This document shows, in pieces, positions 7,911 to 16,844 of a stretch of DNA of 64,000 bases. The notes below the pieces were generated by a model. It saw only the letters and a list, made by a program, of their open reading frames with translations, was not told where the DNA came from and did not search any database. This DNA comes from Flavobacterium sp. N502536 (GTDB taxonomy: Bacteria; Bacteroidota; Bacteroidia; Flavobacteriales; Flavobacteriaceae), in assembly GCF_025947345.1 (NCBI RefSeq), contig NZ_CP110011.1:1488001-1552000 (forward strand), read 5' to 3'. The position numbers and the translations under genes were made by a program. Numbering within the stretch: the stretch's first letter is position 1; each line of letters begins with the position of its first letter.

Positions 7911-9011
7911 ATGTTGTATTTAACCGGCATTATAATCACCTTTTTTCTGGTTGTTGTACTGGCAAGCAAAAAGAACAAAACCGAGGCCGATAAGATTCTG
8001 GCACTCTGGTTGTTTTTTACCAGCTTTCATTTATTCCTGTTCTATCTTCATTACAAGAATGATTATAGCGACTTCCCCTTTTTTCTGGGAGTAGAACTTC
8101 CAATGCCTTTAGTTCAGGGACCCTTTTTATTTTTATACACTTCGGCTCTAACGAACCAAAATCGGTATAAAAAATTCAATCTTTTACACTTTATTCCTTT
8201 TGTAATTGCCTTTCTGGTATTGACTCCGTTTTACAATTTGCCTTTCGACGAAAAAGTGACTGTTTTCAAAAATGAAGGAAAAGGCTACGAGGTCCTGAAT
8301 ACTGTTTTGTATGCCGCAATATTACTTTCGGGAATTGTTTATGCTTTACTTTCCTTGCAGAAACTCGTAAAACACCGCAAGAACATCAACAATCAATTTT
8401 CGTTTACCGAAAAAATTAACCTGACCTGGCTGCGCTATTTAATCATCGGATCCAGCATCATTTGGCTCGTAGTCATTTTCTCTGACGATCAGTATATTTT
8501 TTCAGTTGTAGTTTTTTATTTGATTTTTATTGGGTATTTCGGTGTCAAACAAGTTGGGATTTTTACGAATCAACCCTTTTCCGAAAACAATCAAACTCTT
8601 ATTTCAGTAGCAGAAAAAGCTGCTGTTGCCCATCCATCTGAAAAAATTAAATACGAAAAATCAGGTCTCACCGCCACAGAACTTCAAACCATTCATCAAA
8701 AGCTGACTCAGCTTATGAACGATGAAAAGCTCTATAAAAATGCCGACTTAACTTTAACCGAACTGGCACAGAAGATAAACGTTCATCCCAATACCCTTTC
8801 GCAGGTCATCAATTCGGCCGAACAAAAAAATTTTTACGATTACATCAACTCCCAACGTGTTGAGGAGTTTAAAAAAACAATCCGTTTACCCGAAAATCAA
8901 AAATTCACTTTCCTATCTGTCGCATTGGAATGTGGCTTTAATTCGAAAACGGCTTTCAACCGAAACTTCAAAAAAGAAACCGGGCTTTCTCCTTCTGAAT
9001 ATTTAAAATAA
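7911..9011 (+). CDS. AraC-family regulator with membrane-spanning N-terminal domain
   Basis: A 366-residue protein. The N-terminal roughly 215 residues form about seven hydrophobic helices (starting MLYLTGIIITFFLVVVLASK). A linker and a C-terminal AraC/XylS DNA-binding domain (about 255-366) follow, with the first HTH around LTELAQKINVHPNTLSQVIN and the second around FLSVALECGFNSKTAFNRNF. It ends GLSPSEYLK as the family does. Such 7TM-AraC fusions are common in Bacteroidetes and should sense an envelope signal directly from the membrane. The hydrolase and outer-membrane protein genes just downstream on the same strand are plausible targets. Confidence 0.9.
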   Translation: MLYLTGIIITFFLVVVLASKKNKTEADKILALWLFFTSFHLFLFYLHYKNDYSDFPFFLGVELPMPLVQGPFLFLYTSALTNQNRYKKFNLLHFIPFVIAFLVLTPFYNLPFDEKVTVFKNEGKGYEVLNTVLYAAILLSGIVYALLSLQKLVKHRKNINNQFSFTEKINLTWLRYLIIGSSIIWLVVIFSDDQYIFSVVVFYLIFIGYFGVKQVGIFTNQPFSENNQTLISVAEKAAVAHPSEKIKYEKSGLTATELQTIHQKLTQLMNDEKLYKNADLTLTELAQKINVHPNTLSQVINSAEQKNFYDYINSQRVEEFKKTIRLPENQKFTFLSVALECGFNSKTAFNRNFKKETGLSPSEYLK

Positions 9012-9102
9012 TTTTCGTTTTAAACTAGAACCACCTTACAAGTTGGGGCGACCAGCATAGTACCACCGCGCATCTTTGCAGAAATTTAAACCAATTTATG
9101 CA

Positions 9103-10095
9103 ATGAAAACCAAAGTACTTTACTCAGCCGTAATCGCTGTTTCAATTTTCTTTTTTATTGGATGCGAAAATGAAAATGACATTCAGGGACCTGGAAATTT
9201 AGTTCCGAAAACCGTCGATCAGGATGCCTCTATCCCTTCTATTTTTGTAAACGGAACGCAGCTGCACGCTGAGGCTTTCGGAAATCCCAACAACCCCATG
9301 CTGGTTTTCCTGCATGGCGGGCCCGGCTCTGATTATAGAAATGGCCTGAATGTAAAACAGCTCGCCAACGAAGGCTATTATGTGATTTTCTACGATCAAA
9401 GAGGTTCCGGATTATCTAAAAGACACGACAAAAACACCTACTCTATTCCCCTTGTACTTGATGATCTTACCGAGGTCATAAAATATTACCGAAAAACCAG
9501 TACTCAAAAAATATTTCTCTTTGGACATTCCTGGGGCGCCATGCTCGCTGCGGCCTATGTCAACCAATACCCAGCTGCTATCAATGGTGTTATTCTGGCA
9601 GAACCGGGAGGTTTAAACAAAAAACTATTAGACGATTATGGCGAAATGAGCCGGAAAATAAAATTATTCTCTGAGGCCACCAGTAATTTACTGTATGTTG
9701 ATCAGTTCTTGACGGGAAAAGAAAACCAGCATGAGATTCTCGATTACAAATTTGGCATTTCTACCAGTTTCTCCTATGCAAAAGGCAACAAAGAAGGCAT
9801 TCCAGGCCCATCGCCTTTTTGGAGAATCGGAACAACGGTTTTAGAAAGTTTCACTGATATCGCCGAAAATGATGGTTTTGACTTTACAACAAATCTAAGT
9901 CAGTATAAAACCAAGGTTCTCTTTTTATACGGTGAGTTCAATCAATCGTACGGTTTGTCTTTTGCTCAAAAAGAAGCCGCTTTTTTTCCGAATGCCGCCA
10001 TAGCCGAAGTAAAAGGAACGGGACACGAGATGATTTACTTCAAATGGGAAAATGTACATCCGCTAGTGTTGAACTATTTAAACACACTAAAATAA
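9103..10095 (+). CDS. alpha/beta-hydrolase lipoprotein, proline iminopeptidase-like
   Basis: About 330 residues from the chosen ATG. That start gives MKTKVLYSAVIAVSIFFFIG, then Cys, a lipoprotein signal peptide; a TTG nine codons upstream lies in a CATCTTTG promoter-like box and is rejected. The hydrolase core carries the oxyanion motif HGGPG, FYDQRGSGLS, the nucleophile elbow GHSWGAM, and a C-terminal GTGHEM with the catalytic His. These resemble S33 proline iminopeptidases. The acid-residue loop reads LYGEFNQ, so the acid may be Glu. Substrate unknown, located at the envelope. It is probably co-transcribed with the next gene (7-base gap). Confidence 0.85.
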   Translation: MKTKVLYSAVIAVSIFFFIGCENENDIQGPGNLVPKTVDQDASIPSIFVNGTQLHAEAFGNPNNPMLVFLHGGPGSDYRNGLNVKQLANEGYYVIFYDQRGSGLSKRHDKNTYSIPLVLDDLTEVIKYYRKTSTQKIFLFGHSWGAMLAAAYVNQYPAAINGVILAEPGGLNKKLLDDYGEMSRKIKLFSEATSNLLYVDQFLTGKENQHEILDYKFGISTSFSYAKGNKEGIPGPSPFWRIGTTVLESFTDIAENDGFDFTTNLSQYKTKVLFLYGEFNQSYGLSFAQKEAAFFPNAAIAEVKGTGHEMIYFKWENVHPLVLNYLNTLK

Positions 10096-10102
10096 CCAGA
10101 CG

Positions 10103-10774
10103 ATGAAAACATTACTAGTACTAATTACCTTTATCTTATCTCTTTTCCTAACCAAAACCTATTCTCAAGTTATAAACTGGGAAAATCTTAAAGAGAATCA
10201 AAAGCACATTCTAAATATAAATGCGGGCTGGGAACATAGTTTTGTTTACGGACTTGCTTACGGTTACCATCTCAAAACCAAACTGCCAATTGTAGTCGAA
10301 GCTTCTTTTTCCTTGCCATCAGGCGAAACAATACCGGATGATTTTAAAAGTAAAATTGGTGGACAACTGAATCTTTACCAACTGAATCATTTCCGCTTTA
10401 ATGCTGCGATTCACGGAATTTATCGTCGATACGAAAATCCGCTAGTCACCTTACAAAATTTTGGCGCCGATGCAACTGCGATTATCGGCTATTACAAACC
10501 AAAATGGTTTGTGGCCGGAGAATTTGGTTTTGACAAAGCGATTGTGACTCATTTTAAAAATTCGGCCGTTTATAAAGAAGTCTATCCCAACGTAAAAAAC
10601 GGTTGGTACGAACCTGCAACGGGAGGCAATTTCAACTATGGCATACAAGCCGGATATTCCTTTCGGCGAACGGATCTTACTTTACGACTGGGAAAAATAA
10701 TTACCCAGGATTTTAAAACAGAACCACTGATTCCAATATACTTTCAACTGGGGTATAATTTAAAATTAGAATGA
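10103..10774 (+). CDS. outer-membrane beta-barrel-like secreted protein
   Basis: A 223-residue protein with a Sec signal peptide (MKTLLVLITFILSLFLTKTYSQ). The mature chain alternates aromatic/hydrophobic and polar residues, as in beta-strands (for example FVYGLAYGYHLKTKLPIVVE, FRFNAAIHGIYRRYEN), and ends in IYFQLGYNLKLE. This suggests a small outer-membrane barrel. The family is not recognised. It lies 7 bases after the lipoprotein hydrolase, so the two envelope proteins likely form one operon, closed by a strong terminator. Confidence 0.75.
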   Translation: MKTLLVLITFILSLFLTKTYSQVINWENLKENQKHILNINAGWEHSFVYGLAYGYHLKTKLPIVVEASFSLPSGETIPDDFKSKIGGQLNLYQLNHFRFNAAIHGIYRRYENPLVTLQNFGADATAIIGYYKPKWFVAGEFGFDKAIVTHFKNSAVYKEVYPNVKNGWYEPATGGNFNYGIQAGYSFRRTDLTLRLGKIITQDFKTEPLIPIYFQLGYNLKLE

Positions 10775-10790
10775 TTTAGTTAATTACACC

Positions 10791-10828
10791 AAACCCGACA
10801 AGTTTTTTGAAACCTGTCGGGTTTTATA
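10791..10828 (+). terminator. terminator of the hydrolase/outer-membrane protein operon
   Basis: AAACCCGACA (10791-10800) pairs with TGTCGGGTTT (10815-10824), followed by T-rich sequence. Confidence 0.85.
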
Positions 10829-10940
10829 TTTCTCCTACTTTTTAAAGAAAATCACAGTATATTTTAACGTTTTAAAAGCCATTTTAAAATTCAGAATTCA
10901 ACTATCGAAGATCAGCATTCCAGAATCCAAAACTTTGCGC

Positions 10941-10948
10941 TATCTTTG
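10941..10948 (+). promoter_or_regulatory. lepA -7 promoter box
   Basis: TATCTTTG, 90 bases upstream of the lepA ATG, implying a leader of about 80 bases. Confidence 0.5.
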
Positions 10949-11038
10949 CGGCTTAATAACATGCTCTAAGGCAATTGCTACAGTGCAAATTTATACCCGG
11001 AAATTACTTAAACTCGTTTAGAGAATTGACATATTAAA

Positions 11039-12835
11039 ATGAAGAAGATACGTAACTTTTGCATTATTGCACACATTGACCACGGTAAAAGTACACTGGC
11101 AGACCGCTTATTGGGCGCTACACAAACCGTTACAGCTCGTGAAGAAAAAGCACAATTGCTTGACAACATGGACCTGGAGCGTGAGCGTGGAATCACCATT
11201 AAGAGTCACGCCATTCAAATGGAATACACTTACAAAGGCGAGGAATATATTTTAAATTTAATTGACACTCCCGGTCACGTTGACTTTTCATACGAAGTTT
11301 CACGATCTATTGCGGCCTGCGAAGGTGCTCTTTTGATTGTTGATGCCGCTCAAAGCATTCAGGCACAAACCATTTCTAACTTGTATCTGGCTTTAGAAAA
11401 TGACCTTGAGATTATTCCGGTTTTGAACAAAGTAGATTTACCAAGTGCCAATCCTGAAGAAGTAAGCGATGATATCATCGATTTATTAGGATGTAAATTA
11501 GAAGATATTATTCATGCTTCGGGAAAAACTGGTTTTGGTGTTGAAAATATCTTAGCAGCTATTATTGAAAAAATTCCAGCTCCAAAAGGAAATGTTGATG
11601 AACCATTACAGGCATTGATCTTTGATTCACATTACAACCCGTTTCGTGGAATCGAAGTTATCTTCAGAGTCATGAATGGTGAAATAAAAAAAGGGCAGAA
11701 AATTAAATTCATGGCTACCGGCAATGAATATTTTGCCGATGAAGTGGGAACTTTAAAACTAAATCAGGTTCCAAAAAATGTAATTTCTACCGGTGATGTT
11801 GGTTATTTAATTTCAGGAATTAAAGAAGCCAAAGAGGTAAAAGTGGGAGATACTCTTACGGATGCCAAAACACCAACAACCAATATGATTACAGGTTTCG
11901 AGGATGTAAAACCAATGGTTTTCGCCGGAATCTATCCTGTTGACACCGAAGATTATGAAGATTTGCGTTCTTCTATGGAGAAATTGCAATTAAACGATGC
12001 TTCGTTAGTCTTTACTCCGGAAAGCTCTGCTGCTTTAGGATTTGGTTTCCGTTGCGGATTCTTAGGAATGCTTCACATGGAAATTATCCAGGAACGTTTA
12101 GAGCGTGAGTTCGACATGACGGTTATTACTACCGTACCTAACGTTTCGTATTTGGCCTACACCAAAAAAGATCCCGAAACTGCATTTGTGGTAAACAATC
12201 CTTCAGACTTGCCTGAACCATCTCGTTTAGACCGTGTTGAAGAACCTTTTATCAAAGCAACTATCATTACAAAAGCCGATTTCGTTGGAAACGTAATGAG
12301 TTTGTGTATCGAAAAGCGTGGTCAGATTACCAATCAAACGTATTTGACAACAGAACGTGTTGAGCTGAATTTTGACATGCCATTGGCCGAAATTGTATTT
12401 GATTTTTACGATCGTTTAAAAACAGTTTCTAAAGGTTATGCTTCTTTTGATTACTCTCCTATTGGGATGAGGACTTCAAAACTGGTAAAACTGGATGTTC
12501 TTTTAAACGCACAAACGGTTGATGCGCTTTCTGCTTTGATTCACGAAGACAATGCTTACAACATCGGTAAAAAAATGACCGAGAAATTACGCGAACTGAT
12601 TCCAAGACAACAATTCGACATTCCGATTCAGGCAGCGATTGGTGCTAAAATTATCGCTCGTGAAACCATTAAAGCACTTCGTAAAGACGTTACCGCAAAA
12701 TGTTACGGTGGAGATATCTCTCGTAAACGTAAACTTCTTGAAAAACAGAAAAAAGGTAAAAAACGTATGCGTCAGGTAGGAAACGTTGAGATTCCGCAAG
12801 AAGCGTTTATGGCTGTTTTGAAATTGAACGACTAG
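11039..12835 (+). CDS. lepA: elongation factor 4 (back-translocating ribosomal GTPase)
   Basis: A 598-residue GTPase of the EF-G-like family. The G1 motif [11 protein letters not shown] lies at residues 8-18, the G3 motif is DTPGHVDF and the G4 motif is NKVD. The family-specific C-terminal domain has the basic stretch [20 protein letters not shown] close to the end. LepA binds stalled or mistranslocated ribosomes and aids initiation and fidelity under stress. Length and domains are normal. It is followed by a terminator and then by an AT-rich, probably unrelated gene. Confidence 0.97.
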   Translation: MKKIRNFCIIAHIDHGKSTLADRLLGATQTVTAREEKAQLLDNMDLERERGITIKSHAIQMEYTYKGEEYILNLIDTPGHVDFSYEVSRSIAACEGALLIVDAAQSIQAQTISNLYLALENDLEIIPVLNKVDLPSANPEEVSDDIIDLLGCKLEDIIHASGKTGFGVENILAAIIEKIPAPKGNVDEPLQALIFDSHYNPFRGIEVIFRVMNGEIKKGQKIKFMATGNEYFADEVGTLKLNQVPKNVISTGDVGYLISGIKEAKEVKVGDTLTDAKTPTTNMITGFEDVKPMVFAGIYPVDTEDYEDLRSSMEKLQLNDASLVFTPESSAALGFGFRCGFLGMLHMEIIQERLEREFDMTVITTVPNVSYLAYTKKDPETAFVVNNPSDLPEPSRLDRVEEPFIKATIITKADFVGNVMSLCIEKRGQITNQTYLTTERVELNFDMPLAEIVFDFYDRLKTVSKGYASFDYSPIGMRTSKLVKLDVLLNAQTVDALSALIHEDNAYNIGKKMTEKLRELIPRQQFDIPIQAAIGAKIIARETIKALRKDVTAKCYGGDISRKRKLLEKQKKGKKRMRQVGNVEIPQEAFMAVLKLND

Positions 12836-12876
12836 TTTTTTTTTAGAATATAGAAGAAAAAACAAAGAATATAGAG

Positions 12877-12909
12877 AAAACCTGATGATGAAAATTGTCA
12901 GGTTTTTTT
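12877..12909 (+). terminator. lepA terminator
   Basis: AAAACCTGA / TCAGGTTTT inverted repeat with a 13-base loop and a T tail. Confidence 0.75.
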
Positions 12910-12940
12910 GTTTAGATTTGATACAAAAAGGAAGTAAAAA

Positions 12941-14368
12941 ATGAGAATAGAAAAAAATAAAATCATACCATATAAAAATCTAACATGTAACGATTGGGAT
13001 GAATATTCTCACTATAAAGACTTAGAAAATACAATTTTAATTATCAACTTTCCAATTATCAGAAATTCAAATCCAATAATTGGTCGATACGAAGATTTTA
13101 ATTTTAAAAATTGTGTTTTTGAGTATGAAATTAAAATCATAAATATTAATGATCCTAGTTTAACAATTTCCTTTTTAAATTGTAAGTTCAAAAAACCAGT
13201 AAACATTGACAACAACAATATAAAAGAAATCAACTTAATTTGGCATTCAGACTCTGAGAAAGATTGGCACCTAAATTCTTTCTTCGAAAGTGAAATGAGT
13301 ATTTCCAGCAACAAATTTGAATTATTTTGTAAAATTAAAGGGCTGAATCAAACGCAAAGTGGTTCTTTTTCTTTTGTCGGAAATATTTTCAATTCCCAGC
13401 CAAGAGAAATTAATCCAAAAAGAGAAACTCAATATGAAGTTTGCAACATCGAAAATTGTAATTTATTTAACGGAAGTTTCAACAACAATACATTTTACAT
13501 GCCCTTTAGTTTTAAACACAATATATTAAAATACAATTCTGAATACTCAGGTCATAGTTTTATAAATAATCTTTTTCAAAAAAGTTATTTTTCATATACT
13601 GACTTTGGAAACAAAGCTAAATTCAACAGATGTGATTTTTTAGGAACAACTTTATTTGATCATGTTAAAAGCTCAAACCAGGAATTTAATAGCTGTAAAT
13701 TCAACGGATATACTCATTTCAACAATGCAAAAATTTCAAATCTATCAATTTTATATTCTAGTTTTAATAGGCCAACTTCTTTCAACGAAGCAGAATTTGA
13801 CATTCTAAAATTGTTTGAAGCAAAATTTATTAACGGCGTTTATTTTGATGAAATGAAAATAAATAAAGTTTTGGACAGATCATACTTAAAAGACAAATCT
13901 AAGATTTCGGACTGGAAAAAAACTTTGCGAACTATAAAGCAAGAGTCGCAAAAACTAGAAAATAAAATTGATTTCAATAATTATAGAAATTATGAGCTTG
14001 CAGCCCATTACGAAGAATTAAATATAGGCACAAATTTCAAAGATACATCGATTCTTTGGGCAACAAAATGGTCCTCTAATTTTGGAAACTGGTTTTGGGC
14101 GTTAGGTTTTACAGTAGTTTCTGGATTATTTTGGTTTTCAATTTTATATCGAATTGAAAATTCAGGAACGTTTAACTTTGAAAAGATAAACGAGTATTTT
14201 GTTGGAGCCTTTAGATTTTTTCTTGTTACAGACTTTTTCAATCCATTAGAAAATGACAGAACATATTTAGATAATGGCTGGAGTTGGTTAATTTTTATCT
14301 TTGGAAAAATCTTCATTGCATTTGGAATTTACGAAATGATACAATCCTTCAGAAAATTTAAAGCTTAA
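12941..14368 (+). CDS. pentapeptide-repeat-like protein with C-terminal two-helix membrane module
   Basis: A 475-residue protein. Residues about 60-320 carry degenerate right-handed beta-helix spacing of the pentapeptide kind, seen as recurrent FxxCxF/FNxC patterns (FKNCVFEY, FNSCKFNGYTHF, FNEAEF, FEAKF). A helical linker follows, with NYRNYELAAHYEELNIG. Then come two membrane helices (about 383-402 and 447-465) flanking a short hydrophobic FRFFLVTDFF segment, an arrangement reminiscent of two-helix ion-channel pores. Base composition is visibly more AT-rich than in lepA or the WYL gene, which suggests horizontal acquisition. Function is unknown; a sensor or effector coupled to a pore is a speculation. 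Confidence 0.75.
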   Translation: MRIEKNKIIPYKNLTCNDWDEYSHYKDLENTILIINFPIIRNSNPIIGRYEDFNFKNCVFEYEIKIININDPSLTISFLNCKFKKPVNIDNNNIKEINLIWHSDSEKDWHLNSFFESEMSISSNKFELFCKIKGLNQTQSGSFSFVGNIFNSQPREINPKRETQYEVCNIENCNLFNGSFNNNTFYMPFSFKHNILKYNSEYSGHSFINNLFQKSYFSYTDFGNKAKFNRCDFLGTTLFDHVKSSNQEFNSCKFNGYTHFNNAKISNLSILYSSFNRPTSFNEAEFDILKLFEAKFINGVYFDEMKINKVLDRSYLKDKSKISDWKKTLRTIKQESQKLENKIDFNNYRNYELAAHYEELNIGTNFKDTSILWATKWSSNFGNWFWALGFTVVSGLFWFSILYRIENSGTFNFEKINEYFVGAFRFFLVTDFFNPLENDRTYLDNGWSWLIFIFGKIFIAFGIYEMIQSFRKFKA

Positions 14369-14463
14369 AATCATCTTAATCTCCTCTTGTATCAGCACAA
14401 TATCATTAAGAGACCGGACAAAATAGGAATGAAAAATCAGACCATTTTTTCATAATCAACTAT

Positions 14464-14527
14464 AAAAAAGCTGCCCTACCCATGTTCTAAACAAAAGCAA
14501 TCTGTCTCAATTTGGAACAGCTTTTTT
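14464..14527. terminator. possible long-loop terminator
   Basis: AAAAAAGCTG (14464-14473) and CAGCTTTTTT (14518-14527) are complementary across a 44-base loop. The loop is long, so the call is weak. Confidence 0.4.
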
Positions 14528-14543
14528 ATTTCTTTAAACATCA

Positions 14544-14583
14544 AACCTTTGTAACTTTGAACCTCTGAACCTTTGAACCTAGA
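14544..14583. repeat. octamer array in the leader of the WYL regulator
   Basis: Five exact 8-base units: AACCTTTG, TAACTTTG, AACCTCTG, AACCTTTG and AACCTAGA, followed by five A and the ATG. The second unit (14552-14559) is itself a consensus TAnnTTTG -7 box and ends 29 bases before the ATG, as in the thiL array. Confidence 0.8.
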
Positions 14584-14588
14584 AAAAA

Positions 14589-15545
14589 ATGGACGAAACC
14601 CCAAAACGATTTGACCGAATTGTTGCCATCCTGATCCAATTACAATCCAAAAAAATTGTAAAAGCACAGGAGTTGGCCGATCGCTTTGAAGTGAGTTTGC
14701 GAACGATTTATAGAGACATTCGAACGCTTGAAGCATCAGGAGTCCCTATTTACAGTGAGGCCGGAGTGGGTTACGCCCTGATGGATGGTTACAGATTGCC
14801 GCCGGTTATGTTTACACGCGAGGAAGTAAGCAGCTTTATTGCCGCCGAAAAACTAATGCAAAAATTTACCGATCCATCTCTTGGAGCACATTATGCATCG
14901 GCTATGTATAAACTGAAATCTGTTTTAAGAAGTACCGATAAAGACTGGCTCTCCAATATCGAATCACGAGTTGTAATGAATACCGCTGAGCCTCTGTTTA
15001 ATGATAATTCGCCAAATACTTTAGCGCTTCTTTTTGAAGGTATTGCCGAGAAAAAACAACTTTTGCTTTCGTACAAAACCTACGAAACAGATACCGCTAC
15101 ACAAAGAAACATAGAACCGGTAGGCGTTTTTCACGACAACAACAATTGGTATTTTTTAGGATACTGCCATTTACGACAGGATTATCGTCAGTTTAGAACA
15201 GACAGAATTCAGGGTATTCGCAAAACAGACTCTGATTTTACAATCGAACACAATGCTTTAGAAACCTATATCAATAAAACAGAAACCTGTCCAACAACAA
15301 AAGTTCGCATCTTAATTGATAAAAAAATTGCCCGTTATCTGTCTACTGAAAAAAAGTACCACGGCTTTATCTCTGAAAAAGAAGTAGACGGAAAAATAGA
15401 AATGACTTTTATGTCACGTGATATCGAAAACTCATTTCCACGCTGGTTTCTCATGTATGGAGACTATGCTACTATTCTGGAACCCGAAAGGCTCAAAACC
15501 ACAACACTGCAATTACTGGAAATCAACCGAAAAAGACTTTTATAA
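14589..15545 (+). CDS. WYL-domain transcriptional regulator (YafY/DeoR-like HTH)
   Basis: A 318-residue protein. The N-terminal HTH_11-type domain (residues 5-60) contains VKAQELADRFEVSLRTIYRD and a wing. The WYL domain (about 130-230) has the PVGVFHDNNNWYFLGYCHLR stretch, and a C-terminal WCX extension follows. WYL proteins bind nucleotides or nucleic acids and are usually repressors. Two DinB-family genes face it convergently across a shared terminator, a pairing I recall as common in Flavobacteria. Control of those genes is inference. Confidence 0.92.
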   Translation: MDETPKRFDRIVAILIQLQSKKIVKAQELADRFEVSLRTIYRDIRTLEASGVPIYSEAGVGYALMDGYRLPPVMFTREEVSSFIAAEKLMQKFTDPSLGAHYASAMYKLKSVLRSTDKDWLSNIESRVVMNTAEPLFNDNSPNTLALLFEGIAEKKQLLLSYKTYETDTATQRNIEPVGVFHDNNNWYFLGYCHLRQDYRQFRTDRIQGIRKTDSDFTIEHNALETYINKTETCPTTKVRILIDKKIARYLSTEKKYHGFISEKEVDGKIEMTFMSRDIENSFPRWFLMYGDYATILEPERLKTTTLQLLEINRKRLL

Positions 15546-15584
15546 AAAAACACCTAAAGATGAGCTTCATCCTTAGGTGTTTTT
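15546..15584. terminator. bidirectional terminator
   Basis: AAAAACACCTAA / TTAGGTGTTTTT around a 15-base loop, placed between the convergent WYL and DinB genes. Confidence 0.85.
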
Positions 15585-15589
15585 CAAAT

Positions 15590-16090
15590 CTAGTGTTTCT
15601 CTTTTACCACATTGTAAAAATTATAATCGGTATTGGAAGCATCGGTAATACCTATATTTCTTCCCATCGTTACAATTTGACCTCTGTGATACGTTCCGTG
15701 ATTCACCACCTGCAACAAGTAATCGCTGACAGGCAAATCACACTGAAACCATGGATTTTCAATTTTGATTGTTTTCAACAACTGTTCGTCTGATAATGAT
15801 GTGATGAATGCCGCTAATTTTGCAGATGTATTCAATAAACCTTCAAACACTTCATCCTTATTTAAATCAGTACCTTCCCTTCTTTCGGGCTGAGGTATTT
15901 CAGCTATTACCGAAAACCAATATTCTTCGGTTTCCCAAATATGATTTAATGTTTTAACAATACTTGTATAGCTTGAAAGAACTTCTTTATGCAGCAATTC
16001 GTCTGTTTTTGTTGAAAGCCAGTTCACAAATTGCTGATTGACCCATAAATTATAAGCTGCATAATTGGTCATAATTTTTTTAAAACTCAT
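15590..16090 (-). CDS. DinB-family (YfiT/bacillithiol-transferase-like) protein
   Basis: A 166-residue four-helix-bundle protein of the DinB superfamily. The three metal-binding His positions are visible: LNHIWETEEYW near 50 and NHGTYHRGQI near 132-141, which holds two. DinB proteins are metal-dependent and often act as thiol S-transferases or damage-inducible proteins of unknown substrate. The gene lies 58 bases downstream of another DinB gene on the same strand, so the two may be one operon derived from duplication, though their sequences differ considerably. Confidence 0.85.
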   Translation of the reverse strand: MSFKKIMTNYAAYNLWVNQQFVNWLSTKTDELLHKEVLSSYTSIVKTLNHIWETEEYWFSVIAEIPQPERREGTDLNKDEVFEGLLNTSAKLAAFITSLSDEQLLKTIKIENPWFQCDLPVSDYLLQVVNHGTYHRGQIVTMGRNIGITDASNTDYNFYNVVKEKH

Positions 16091-16148
16091 ACCGTTCGAT
16101 TTAAATTTGAATAAAGATAGAATAAAATTTATTTAACACTTCTGATCA

Positions 16149-16631
16149 CTACTGTCTCTCCCAGAAAAAAGGAGGTTCGATATTTAAAGCTCTTAAATAT
16201 ACGTAAGCTTGTCCACGGTGATGTACTTCATTGTCAACAAAATACAAAACATTTTGGATTATAGGAAATTCATATTGACCAAACAGGTTGAATGTTTCAC
16301 TAAAATCTTCAATCGACAATTGTTTCCAGTATTCGTTAATTTCAGCTGTGGCCTCATCCCATTTTTCAAGATACTGGGCTTTAAAGATTAATTTTTCAGA
16401 TGCTTCTGTATAAGGTTTGATCTCTTTATTTACAATTCCTTTTAATGCCGGAGCTGCAATAGCTAAAAGCTCGTCTGTCAACTGCGCGAAAGTTCGCATT
16501 CCTCCAATCGAAAATTCAAAAAAATCTTTCTCCGGAAACGCTTCAATCACACGACGTGTAAGTGCGCGATGTCCTTGCCAGTGGATCAATAAATCTTCAG
16601 GAGTAATTACTTGGGCTGCTAATGTTTTCAT
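16149..16631 (-). CDS. DinB-family protein
   Basis: A 160-residue DinB-superfamily protein. The start LIHWQGHRALTRRVIEAFPE supplies the first His region, and the C-terminal DNEVHHRGQAYVYLRAL supplies the usual H-x3-H metal pair. It ends with a proline/aromatic tail (IEPPFFWERQ). It is upstream of and probably co-transcribed with the DinB gene at 15590. The substrate thiol or partner is unknown. Confidence 0.85.
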   Translation of the reverse strand: MKTLAAQVITPEDLLIHWQGHRALTRRVIEAFPEKDFFEFSIGGMRTFAQLTDELLAIAAPALKGIVNKEIKPYTEASEKLIFKAQYLEKWDEATAEINEYWKQLSIEDFSETFNLFGQYEFPIIQNVLYFVDNEVHHRGQAYVYLRALNIEPPFFWERQ

Positions 16632-16799
16632 AGTTTTAAAGTTTTAATTATTTCTTACTTCAAAAGTATTGAGGGCCGGTGACAACAGTTTGTCAGCAGG
16701 AAATAAAAAATTAAAATATTTTTCATTTTCTCTTGTACAGATACGATTCTCTATAGTTAAAGAGGGCGTTCCCAGAGAACATCTCCTTAAATTCGATAA

Positions 16800-16839
16800 A
16801 ACCTTTGTACCTTTGCGCCTTAGAAACTTTGGAACTTAA
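16800..16839. repeat. octamer array in the thiL leader
   Basis: Five exact 8-base units starting AACCTTTG, then TACCTTTG, followed by CGCC-, AAAC- and GAAC-type units, five purines and the ATG. The second unit (16808-16815) is a consensus -7 box ending 29 bases before the ATG. The unit order matches the array at 2099-2138. Confidence 0.85.
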
Positions 16840-16844
16840 AAGAA

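Noticed and set aside
9076..9102. TTG start nine codons upstream for the lipoprotein hydrolase
   Set aside because: It lies in a CATCTTTG promoter-like box, and the ATG at 9103 gives a clean lipoprotein signal.
12587..12865. 92-codon minus-strand frame at the lepA 3' end
   Set aside because: It is antisense to the conserved basic C-terminus of LepA and made mostly of Phe and Lys/Asn codons.
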